Assembly: GCA_963678705.1 (NCBI GenBank) | Contig: OY783213.1 | Coordinates: 14,884,451 to 14,948,450 of the forward strand | Length of the DNA: 64,000 nucleotides | DNA from: Panorpa germanica | Taxonomy: Eukaryota > Arthropoda > Insecta > Mecoptera > Panorpidae | Direction: 5' to 3' | Notes under the pieces: generated by a model | Database searches by the model: none | What the model was told of the DNA's origin: nothing | What the model saw: the letters and a program-made list of their open reading frames with translations, nothing else | Program-made: the position numbers and the translations under genes | Shown: positions 11,206-20,972 of the stretch, piece after piece | Numbering within the stretch: position 1 is the first letter of the stretch | How the letters are laid out: every line of letters starts with the position of its first letter

Positions 11206-11400
11206 AGAAAAAAATGCAGTAATATCCATTTAATATTTCACCGTCAGTTTTAAGATATCTCTTGTGTTTCACTGTGTAATTTTGACTGAAATTGATGTTA
11301 ATAAATGTATATTGGCGTTTTTACAAATTTTAAGTGCAGTTTTACCGCTTCTGATATCGTCCATATTTATGACGTAAAATGTCACACTATTAAGGGATAA
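11206..11400 (+). mobile_element. Divergent relative of TIR element family A
   Basis: Shares the order of landmarks (TTGATGTTAATAAATGTATA, TTGGCG, then CATATTTATGACGTAAAATG) with family A but at lower similarity and with large deletions. It suggests an older subfamily. Confidence 0.5.
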
Positions 11401-11487
11401 ATCAGTTATTTGTTATATGTATAAGAGTTCTGTGTTAGGTCTTCTTTGAAACTTTTAAACGCTTTTTTCTCACACATAGCTTTTTCA

Positions 11488-11806
11488 GAGTCGGTGTCCT
11501 CTCTAGCTTAAAATCTACTGCACCGATCCTTTTGAAATTTTGCACACTCCTTCTTTACATAAATTCCGAGGTAACGCAGTCGAATATTTTTTCTTTTTTA
11601 ATTATAACGTATTTTAAAATAACAAAGTTTTTGATATCTTTCATGAAAAATCGGTATTTTGATTTCTAAGTGCTGTAAAAAATTGAAAAATCAATAATAA
11701 AAAAAAAACTTGACAGGGTTACTTGCAGAAACTTATTAACTAATGAAATCATTTTGGTTTTTTGATTTTAAATAATCCAGTGATGAGTTATGAGGGACAC
11801 CGGAAT
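11488..11806. mobile_element. Candidate MITE with CGGTGTCC termini
   Basis: Begins GTCGGTGTCCTC and ends GAGGGACACCGGA, giving imperfect inverted ends of about 10 bases around 320 bp of AT-rich non-coding sequence. No second copy in the window, so the boundaries are uncertain. Confidence 0.4.
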
Positions 11807-12580
11807 AAAACTTTTTTTTGTGACGTCTCCGAAGATTGGCTGTCAATGCCTCATTTCTTGATATTTATTTGTGAAAATTTCGCAAAGTATTTTTGAAATG
11901 TTATTTTATCATGTAGTAGTTATACAAATAGTTGTATATTAACTGAGTCGTCAAAAAGAAGTATCGAAAATATGCTTTTTTGTATGTATTTGACCTTACC
12001 CCACCCTTGACAAACCTTATCAATCTTTCAGTTTATGAGAGAATCAACTACAAATATTAAGTTTTGACAATATTCCAGTTTGATTGCATTTACAAGGTAT
12101 CTGAGTATTCTTCCCTATAATCGTATAGAGGATAAGATTTTCCATAAAACTGAAAACTCAACTCAAATGGACTGAAGATCGATATACGTTAATTTGGCAC
12201 TGACGTTGAAACCCCGAGCTGTTCTACGTGCTCCTCCATTTTGTAAATCTTGCCTACGTCACTGCAACTGGTGCAGTATAAATGAAACAATCAATTTCGT
12301 GACTAATGTTAAGTACATGGATTTATGTTTCTAAATAAATAATTTTAATGACGTGAAACCAATTAATGCTGTAATAAACTAGTCGTACCAACACTGATAA
12401 CGCTAATTTGATATTCCTGATAATTAAACCAATTATTATTTTATTTTTATACGTTTTTAATAAGTTAATATAAAAGTATTTTTATGTTAGTGTTGTTTAC
12501 ACTCTGTTTAGCCTAATAACAGGTACCTAGGTAAATGCATTTAAGGTTTATTCAATATAAAAATAATCTTATACATAAAA

Positions 12581-13187
12581 ATGGGACGGTGTCCTCATTT
12601 TTTAGTGGTCGATTTTTCAATTGTTGATTAAAATTGATGTTAATAAATGTGTATTGGCGTGTCTATTTTATTAAATATCTAAATATTGACGGAGATATAG
12701 CAATTAAAAGTTTGAATTGTAGTTTTAGCGCTAGAAATGGTCGGCCATATTTGTATGACGTGAAATGCATTTTAACGTCAGTTATTTGTTGAGTAGATCA
12801 GTGCTCTGGTAATGTTCTGTAACTGTTGGTAGTCGATTTACTTTATTTAACCCTGCTAAGGCAGACATAATATTGAAATTTGATTGTTCCTTGAAATAGC
12901 TGTAAATAATATTTGATATTTTGATATATAAATACATATAGCAGAGATTTATGAGCTGTAAAGTTGGTAACCTTACACAAGGATTGTGATGTCATATGCA
13001 CTTGGAATGTGTACAATGTTGAATCCCTTTAATAATTAAAGAGACAAAATGACTTTTTTAATTGTTAATATCTCTTAACATATAAGGAGTTATTAAAAAA
13101 TAATTGAACATTTGAGGTTCTAGTAACCCACTTTATCAATATATAGTACACTTCTATAGAAATTAAGACATAGGACACAAGCCCATA
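12581..13187 (+). mobile_element. TIR element family A, full-length reference copy
   Basis: About 607 bp. The left end GGGACGGTGTCCTCATTTTT is a variant of the TGGGCTTGTGTCC end seen at 34806 and 63822. The right end is its inverse, GGACACAAGCCCA. There is no open frame, so it is a non-autonomous DNA element (MITE-like). Internal landmarks in order: TAAATATTGACGGAGATATA, TTTTAGCGCTAGAAATGG, CGGCCATATTTGTATGACG, AACCCTGCTAAGGCAGACAT and ATTTATGAGCTGTAA. The terminal motif does not identify a superfamily for me. Confidence 0.85.
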
Positions 13188-13332
13188 GAGTAGAGATTTA
13201 GATTTACTTAAAAATATAAAAATTACTTTAAAATTTACTTTAAATTATAAAATGCATGTTCTTATGTAAAATTTCATGTTAATGAATAAATAAACGTAAG
13301 TAGTAAAATGTAGCAAAATTCTCTTGGATTGT

Positions 13333-13406
13333 TGGTACATGGTACATGGTACATGGTTTGATGCCCAACAAGCTGAGACATCTTTGAACATGGGTACATG
13401 GGTACA
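13333..13406 (+). repeat. GGTACAT short tandem repeats
   Basis: Three to four copies of a 7-bp unit (GGTACAT) at 13333-13356 and two copies of an 8-bp variant near 13391-13406. Confidence 0.6.
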
Positions 13407-13684
13407 TCGTCTTCGATATCTGACTTCTGCATTAACAGACGGCATTTAGTATTTTACCTTTAAACATATAGATTCAACGAGTATGTTGTCACCATATTTC
13501 AAGTACTTTTTTTAATGTTTTGTTCCGTTCAGCTGTGCGCACTCGATCACACTCGCCCTCCGCCTTCAGAATTAAAGCTAAACATATCACATCTCCAACA
13601 GAGGTTGTCAACATGCAGCCCATGGCCTTCTATAGAAAAGTGTATAACAAAATGCTAAGGATATTTTTATAATTTTTTTTTTTT

Positions 13685-13740
13685 TTACGAATAGCATGGG
13701 GGAGATACCCAAAGTGTAACAAGACGTGACAAGGGGGGAA
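13685..13740. mobile_element. MITE family K fragment
   Basis: Contains AGTGTAACAAGACGTGACAA followed by a G run, matching the middle of the short complete copy at 54714-54805. Ends are missing. Confidence 0.45.
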
Positions 13741-14479
13741 GGAACCATTCAACCTAAAATTCGATTTCCAAAAACGTAAAAAACAATTATATTTGTGTAA
13801 TGTACGTTGATAACACTAAAATTTAGAATATGTAGCGCTGGTCTGGAGATCGAATCTAGTAGAAACAATAGTTTAGCATTAAGCATAATTGCTCAGTATT
13901 GTCATTAACCTCTATTTGAAGTCTTCAAATGTTATTTATTTTCATCGATTTATATTTAATGATAACCTTTAAAAACCAAATATTATTGTGTATTAAAAAT
14001 TCTGTTAAAATTCTAAATAAACAAAAGGAAATAAAAACAATTTGAACATATAAATATTTTGAAACTATTTAACTACAAAACGAAATGAAACATAGCGTTT
14101 ATTCCTTGCCTGATAATTGTTAATTAAAATTGTTATTTGATAAGATAAAAATTACTAATATTTTGTTATGTAGGTAGTATGTCGAAAACAATGTTAAATA
14201 TTTGTTATATCGGGGTAAAGGACAAAGTCAAGCAATCAATGTTTTCGTTGCATTGCACATTCTGATCCTACAATTAGATTTTAGAGAGTCTGAGAGAATA
14301 AGTAAAGAAACGAGTCTCTGATGAAATGAATTGGTTCTTCTTGACAAGGATTACAATTAGAATTATTTCCAGTGTCAATTATTTTTTCATCTTATTTCTT
14401 GTGTAAAAATTGGTAGACAAAATTTAGAGAAGAATTTGGTAAGTTGCATATTATTAGTGTTTCTTTGAGACGTTGGGTG

Positions 14480-14880
14480 AAAAATGTAACAAGAATTTAT
14501 GTTTTGTGTTTAGCGAAAATTAATATTGTGTAACAAATAATGTATAGCATTATACGAAAGAGTGAAGTGGAGGTAAAACGAGGAGAAAGAGGATCTGGAA
14601 AGGGGGGACAGTTCGAAGAGGAGATGAAGAATAAGAGACACTGGATAACTTGAAATGCGTGGATAAAATACACAGCCAAAGAAACATTGAAGAAATGTTT
14701 TAGGAGTGAAAAAGGGAATTAGAAAGAATGGCAAGTATAAAAAATGGAATAGTAAAATTGGAGGAAGAAGAAGATGATTAATAAGAGAACAACAAGGAGA
14801 GAAAAAGCAGCTGATGAAGATGTAGAGAAGAAGAAATTTCTGTGAATCTAATGGGGAAAGTTGAAACTTCGTATGGTTTG
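14480..14880. other. Purine-rich tract
   Basis: About 400 bases of strongly A+G-rich + strand sequence (GAGGAGAAAGAGG-type runs). Apparent - strand frames here are low-complexity. It may be a decayed coding end of a LINE, but no conserved motif was seen. Confidence 0.4.
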
Positions 14881-14895
14881 TTTAAATGTTGACAG

Positions 14896-15056
14896 CATCT
14901 GGCGCAGATCGCTCCATTTCAGACACCTCCACCGGAGACCTAGAGCTAGAGCGACGACTTCCAATTTTCAACCTCTACCAGGCACAGCTCACACGGTTTC
15001 ACGTTCACCGTCCATTAGTCGGGCTATTACCAGAAGCAGCCCATAGGGAGCACTAA
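14896..15056 (+). CDS. Candidate terminal coding exon, unrecognised protein
   Basis: A sharp GC rise (about 55% against about 30% around it) begins directly after an acceptor-like TTTAAATGTTGACAG (14881-14895). From there one frame runs 52 residues to TAA (15054-15056): SGADRSISDTSTGDLELERR, then a segment with LPIFNLYQAQLTRFHVHRPL, ending LPEAAHREH. The 161-nt length is two bases plus 53 codons, as a spliced exon would be. I do not recognise the family. No upstream exon was found, and another frame is also open here, so this may instead be a transposon or pseudogene piece. Confidence 0.3.
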
Positions 15057-15059
15057 ATT

Positions 15060-16675
15060 ACAAACTTTAAATGAATATGAATGAATTAGTATCCGAAATT
15101 GTATTTTGTAATTTTTGAAAACACTCAGCAACTTATAAATCAGGCAAATGTCAAACAGGGACACTTAGCAAAACACTATTTAGTTTTATAAATAGTCGCA
15201 GTTAAGCGACTTTATGATTTACTGGCTAACGTGTTATAACTTGATTTTGCTTACATTCATTTATTTCGTATATTTAAACAAAATTTCGTTGATAATTAAT
15301 AATACATATAGGTATATACATAATATATTTTTATTTGATACTACTTTTGAAATTTTGTAACCGATTTTTAAACGTAAACTCACGCAGTGACTGTTTTAGG
15401 CGTAGGTACGTGAGGTTAGTGAGAGAAAAGTGTTTTGCAGTGCAAGGTGAACACATGCTAGCTTGCTACAAACTAATTCCAAGATTTATTCATATATGCT
15501 TATCACATTAATACTCTTTTACGAATATTTATGTTTAAATATTTAATCTTTAGTAAAATAAAAATATATTTAATATTTAGTTTAATATCTAAAATTATAT
15601 AATCTTGCATAAAAAGTTTTATTAATGACAGAAAACATAAGTTTATATTGAAACATAAATTTTGTTATGTAATCTTACATTGTTTTAACCTTAAAAGTAT
15701 CATGTAACAGGTAAACTTTTTTATGATAACTTAATGACAAATATGTATCTGTATCAGCGGGAATCTTTTTGTTTATTTTCATTTTTATAAAAGTACTTTT
15801 TATTTAATGAATTAAAAAGACAAAAATTATTTATTATATTGTTTACGGTAAAGAAAGGGTAGGGCTTTAATTATTAGTTATTTAGGAGCTTCACGCTATT
15901 GCTATTATTCATGTACTGTGTGACAGTCCATAATTTCTAAGAGATGTTAATCTTTTTGTCCAGTTGGTAAATTTGCAATGAGTATAAAAGGTTTTTTAAC
16001 TTTTATACTCGTGACTTGAGAATAGTTGATATTTTTAAAAATAACTTTCTGTTTCTTATACCACTCAGTTTTTAGCAAAAGCTCGCACCTTTTAGCACCT
16101 GCAGTTCAATAAATTAAGGTTTTTGATAAGAGTCGTAATGCGATTGTAAGTTATTATCGACTGAGGTGTTAGTCACAACAACTTAACCTATGCCTATCGT
16201 TTCTGTTGTTTTGTTTGTGACAGATTTATAATAATAATGAATGGGACCTATTGTTCTGAAAGCCATTGTTATGTCTGCCATAGTCCATATATATCATACC
16301 AAGCAGTTAACTTTGACTTTTAACTAAGTGCAAAAATTACTGTCTGCATAAAATGCATAAATTAATTAATGCACTAAAAAGAGAAAAGTTATGTGTCATA
16401 CTCATATTCCACTAAACACAAAACATGGATATTACCATACATACATCTTACATTTTTTCTTTTACCTAATGTGTAGTACAGACTGATTTGACTCTAACAT
16501 GCGCGGATTTTGTTTTCGAATTAAACACATTATTTAATCGAAAAGTACTAATTAATATAAAGTACAAATATTGTGATTAAATATGAAATAAAATGTCAGA
16601 CAAAAGCATTTCCGCAGACCTCAACTCATAGTGACTTCCCATTTTCTTCTTGTTAAACGACTAATGCAAGAAATA
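15060..16675. other. AT-rich intergenic stretch
   Basis: No gene seen. About 15424-15500 matches a dispersed repeat also at 46394-46465, 46616-46660 and 61165-61310 (motif TTTTGCAGTGCAAG then GCTAGCTT). Confidence 0.5.
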
Positions 16676-16710
16676 GATTTATGTTATGTATGTTCTCGAA
16701 ATTTTTTGAT

Positions 16711-18910
16711 GCAGTTATGTTCGCTAGGCTTTAAATTAAATAACTGCTTCATTACATTTTTAATATCTACGCGATTCTGGCTTTTACGCGACCTTTTTTA
16801 AATTCATGGACTTTTTTTTCTAAATTTTTTTTGGATTTCTTGAAATTTTTTAATGCAGTTATGTTCGCTAGGCTTTAAATTAAAGAACTGCTTCATTACA
16901 TTTTAAATATCTATGCGATTCTGGCTTTTACGCAACCTTTTTTAAATTCATGGACTTTTTTTTTCTAAATTTTTCTTTGGATTTCTTGAAATTTTTTGAT
17001 GCAGTAATGTTCACTAGGCTTTAAATTAAAGAACTGCTTCATTACATTTTAAATATCTACGCGATTCTGGCTTTTACGCGACCTTTTTTAAATTTATGGA
17101 CTTTTTTTTCTAAATTTTTTTTTGGATTTCTTGAAATTTTTTGATGCAGTAATGTTCACTAGGCTTTAAATTAAAGAACTGCTTCATTACATTTTTAATA
17201 TCTACGCGATTCTGGCTTTTACGCGACCTTTTTTAAATTCATGGACTTTTTTTTCTAAATTTTTTTTGGATTTCTTGAAATTTTTTAATGCAGTTATGTT
17301 CGCTAGGCTTTAAATTAAAGAACTGCTTCATTACATTTTAAATATCTATGCGATTCTGGCTTTTACGCAACCTTTTTTAAATTCATGGACTTTTTTTTTC
17401 TAAATTTTTTTTTGGATTTCTTGAAATTTTTTGATGCAGTAATGTTCACTAGGCTTTAAATTAAAGAACTGCTTCATTACATTTTAAATATCTACGCGAT
17501 TCTGGCTTTTACGCGACCTTTTTTAAATACATGGACTTTTTTTTCTAAATTTTTCTTTGGATTTCTTGAAATTTTTTGATGCAGTAATGTTCACTAGGCT
17601 TTAAATTAAAGAACTGCTTGATTACATTTTAAATATCTACGCTATTCTGGCTTTTGCGTGACCTTTTTTAAATTCATGGACTTTTTTTTTCTAAATTTTT
17701 TTTTGGATTTCTTGAAATATTTTGATGCAGTAATGTTCGCTATGCTTTAAATTAAAGATCTGCTTCATTACATTTTAAATATCTATGCGATTCTGGCTTT
17801 TACGCGACCTTTTTTAAATTCATGGACTTTTTTTTTCTAAATTTTTTTTTGGATTTCTTGAAATATTTTGATGCAGTAATGTTCACTAGGCTTTAAATTA
17901 AAGATCTGCTTCATGACATTTTAAATATCTATGCGATTCTGGCTTTTACGCGACCTTTTTTAAATTCATGGACTTTTTCTTTCTAAATTTTTTTTTGGAT
18001 TTCTTGAAATATTTTGATGCAGTAATGTTCGCTAGGCTTTAAATTAAAGAACTGCTTCATTACATTTTAAATATCTATGCGATTCTGGCTTTTACGCGAC
18101 CTTTTTTAAATTCATGGACTTTTTTTTTCTAAATTTTTTTTTGGATTTCTTGAAATATTTTGATGCAGTAATGTTCGCTAGGCTTTAAATTAAAGATCTG
18201 CTTCATTACATTTTAAATATGTACGCGATTCTGGCTTTTGCGTGACCTTTTTTAAATTCATGGACTTTTTTTTTCTAAATTTTTTTTTGGATTTCTTGAA
18301 ATATTTTGATGCAGTAATGTTCGCTAGGCTTTAAATTAAAGATCTGCTTCATTACATTTTAAATATGTACGCGATTCTGGCTTTTGCGTGACCTTTTTTA
18401 AATTCATGGACTTTTTTTTTCTAAATTTTTTTTTGGATTTCTTGAAATATTTTGATGCAGTAATGTTCGCTAGACTTTAAATTAAAGATCTGCTTCATGA
18501 CATTTTAAATATCTATGCGATTCTGGCTTTTACGCGACCTTTTTTAAATTCATGGACTTTTTTTTTCAAAATTTTTTTTTGGATTTCTTGAAATATTTTG
18601 ATGCAGTAATGTTCGCTAGGCTTTAAATTAAAGAACTGCTTCATTACATTTTAAATATCTACGCAATTCTGGCTTTTACGCGACCTTTTTTAAATGCATG
18701 GACTTTTTTTTTCTAAATTTTTTTTTGGATTTCTTGAAATATTTTGATGCAGTAATGTTCACTAGGCTTTAAATTAAAGAACTGCTTCATTACATTTTAA
18801 ATATCTACGCGATTCTTGCTTTTACGCGACCTTTTTTAAATTCATGGACTTTTTTTTCTAAAATTTTTTTTTTTATTTTTTAAATTTTTTTGATGCAGTT
18901 ATGTTCGTTA
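16711..18910 (+). repeat. Left-arm ~146-bp tandem array (about 15 units)
   Basis: Unit starts at 16711, 16854, 17001, 17146, 17290, 17436, 17581, 17727, 17873, 18019, 18165, 18311, 18457, 18603, 18749 and 18895. Each unit holds a GCAG(T/A)(T)ATGTTCGCTAGGC box, CTGCTTCATTACATTTTAAA, TACGCGATTCTGGCTTTTAC and two T-runs. Confidence 0.95.
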
Positions 18911-19149
18911 TGGTCTAAAATAAGAAACTGCTTCATTAGATTTTAAATATCTACGCAGAAACTCAAAAAATTGCATTGCTCTTAAAATCATAAAAGTGAA
19001 CCTTTTCATCATTTTTAACAAGATTATAGTCTTCTTTCATTGAAAAACTCAAAGTAGAAAATATGTTATTTTTATAACGGTTTTTATATAATTTTGAATG
19101 CTGATTTCAAATTTGTAATTAATTTTTAGATAACTCTTTTGGTTTACCA

Positions 19150-19230
19150 GATATCGGCATAAAAATTCGAACTATTTTTATGAAAAGTAAGAAGACTATA
19201 CTCTTCTTACTTTTCATAAAAATTGAAGAA
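19150..19230. repeat. Central hairpin of the foldback element
   Basis: ATTTTTATGAAAAGTAAGAA (about 19174-19193) is followed after about 10 bases by TTCTTACTTTTCATAAAAAT, a near-perfect hairpin with a short loop. Confidence 0.85.
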
Positions 19231-19439
19231 AAAAATATCTTATTTTTATAACGGTTTTTAACTTAATTTTTAATGCAGATTTCAAATTTATAATTCATTT
19301 TTAAATAAGTATTTTAGTTTATGATATATCAATATATTAAATCTCCATATAGAAAGAAGACTATAATCTTGTTAAAAATGATGAAAAGGTTCACTTTTAT
19401 GATTTTAAGAGCAATGCAATTTTTTGAGTATCTGCGTAG

Positions 19440-20645
19440 ATATTTAAAATCTAATGAAGCAGTTCTTTATTTTAAAGCCTAGCGAACATAACTGTATCAA
19501 AAAATTTCAAGAAATCCAAAAAAAAATTTAGAAAAAAAAAGTCCATGAATTTAAAAAAGGTCGCGTAAAAGCCAGAATCGCGTAGATATTTAAAATGTAA
19601 TGAAGCAGTTATTTAAATTAAAGCCTAGCAAACATAACTGCATAAAAAAATTTCAAGAAATTCAAAAAAAATTTTAGAAAAAAAAGTCCATGAATTTAAA
19701 AAAGGTCGCGTAAATGCCAGAATCGCGTAGATATTTAAAATGTAATGAAGCAGTTATTTAGTTTAAAGCTTAGCAAACATAACTGCATCAAAAAATTTCA
19801 AGAAATCCAAAAAAAAATTTAGAAAAAAAAAGTCCATGAATTTAAAAAAGGTCGCGTAAAAGCCAGAATCGCGTACATATTTAAAATGTAATGAAGCAGT
19901 TATTTAAATTAAAGCCTAGCGAACATAACTGCATCAAAATATTTCAAGAAATAAAAAAAAAAAATTTAAGAAAAAAAAGTCCATGAAATTAAAAAAGGTC
20001 GCGTAAAAGCCAGAATCGCGTACATATTTAAAATGTAATGAAGCAGATCTTTAATTTAAAACAGAATTAACATAAGTGCATTAAAAATTTTCAAGAAATC
20101 CAAAAAAAATTTTAGAAAAAAAAAGTCCATGAATTTAAAAAAGGTCGCTAAAAGCCAGAATCGCGTAGATATTTAAAATGTAATGAAGCAGTTATTTAAA
20201 TTAAAGCCTAGCAAACATAACTGCATAAAAAAATTTCAAGAAATTAAAAAAAAATTTTAGAAAAAAAAGTCCATGAATTTAAAAAAGGTCGCGTAAATGC
20301 CAGAATCGCGTAGATATTTAAAATGTAATGAAGCAGATCTTTAATTTAAAGCCTAGCGAACATTACTGCATCAAAATATTTTAAGAAATCCAAAAAAAAA
20401 TTTAGAAAAAAAAAGTCCATGAATTTAAAAAAGGTAACGCAAAAGCCAGAATCGCGTAGATATTTAAAATGTAATGAAGCAGTTCTTTAATTTAAAGCCT
20501 AGCGAACATAACTGCATTAAAAATTTTCAAGAAATCCAAAAAAAATTGTAGAAAAAAAGGTCCATGAATTTAAAAAAGGTCGCGTAAAAGCCAGAATCGC
20601 GTAGATATTGGAAATGTAATTAAACAGTTCATCAATTTAAAGTGT
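19440..20645 (-). repeat. Right-arm ~146-bp tandem array (about 8 units)
   Basis: Same unit as the left arm in reverse complement. Landmarks such as AAAAGCCAGAATCGCGTA recur every 145-148 bases. The arm has about half the units of the left arm, and several units carry GCAAACATAACTGCAT variants not found on the left. Confidence 0.95.
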
Positions 20646-20756
20646 AGCGGATATAGAATAATTAAAAAATTAAACACATTTGAAATATTAATTATTTAAA
20701 AAACAAATACATAACTCACACTCGTTGTCTTGTGACGGGCCGAACAGCTAGTGAAT

Positions 20757-20972
20757 TTCAAATTTAAATAGAAATAAAATATTCTCATTTTTCTTGAATC
20801 AACAAGAGTATAACCTTCTTAAGAACCACGAATTTTTAATTTAAAGAGAAATAAAATTTTCTTTGTTTTTTGAAGCAACAAGAGTATAAACCTTCTTAAA
20901 AACCACGAATTTTTAAATTAAATAGAAATAAATTTTTATCAGTTTTCTTCTAGCAACAAGAGTACCTTCTTA
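20757..20972 (+). repeat. Three-copy ~77-bp tandem repeat
   Basis: Three units at about 20760, 20837 and 20914, each with AAATAGAAATAAAATxTTCT, CAACAAGAGTATAA and CCTTCTTAAxAACCACGAAT. It abuts the foldback element but is unrelated to its unit. Confidence 0.8.

Larger units (their letters stand above)
16680..20650. mobile_element. Foldback-type element with tandem-repeat arms
   Basis: Two arms of a ~146-bp tandem unit face each other. The left arm (16711-18910) has 16 starts of GCAGTAATGTTC / GCAGTTATGTTC at 143-147 bp spacing. The right arm (about 19440-20640) has about 8 units of the same sequence in reverse complement. Between them, 18955-19440 is itself inverted (ATTGCATTGCTCTTAAAATC near 18972 against GATTTTAAGAGCAATGCAAT near 19402), with a tight hairpin at the centre. 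No open frame is present. This matches the architecture of Drosophila FB foldback elements (long inverted repeats built of tandem subrepeats); the family name is by architecture only. Target duplications could not be read. Confidence 0.8.

Noticed and set aside
16711-20645. CRISPR-like array or centromeric satellite
   Set aside because: Units are contiguous 146-bp repeats without unique spacers and reverse orientation at a palindromic centre, in an insect nuclear sequence; a foldback element fits better.
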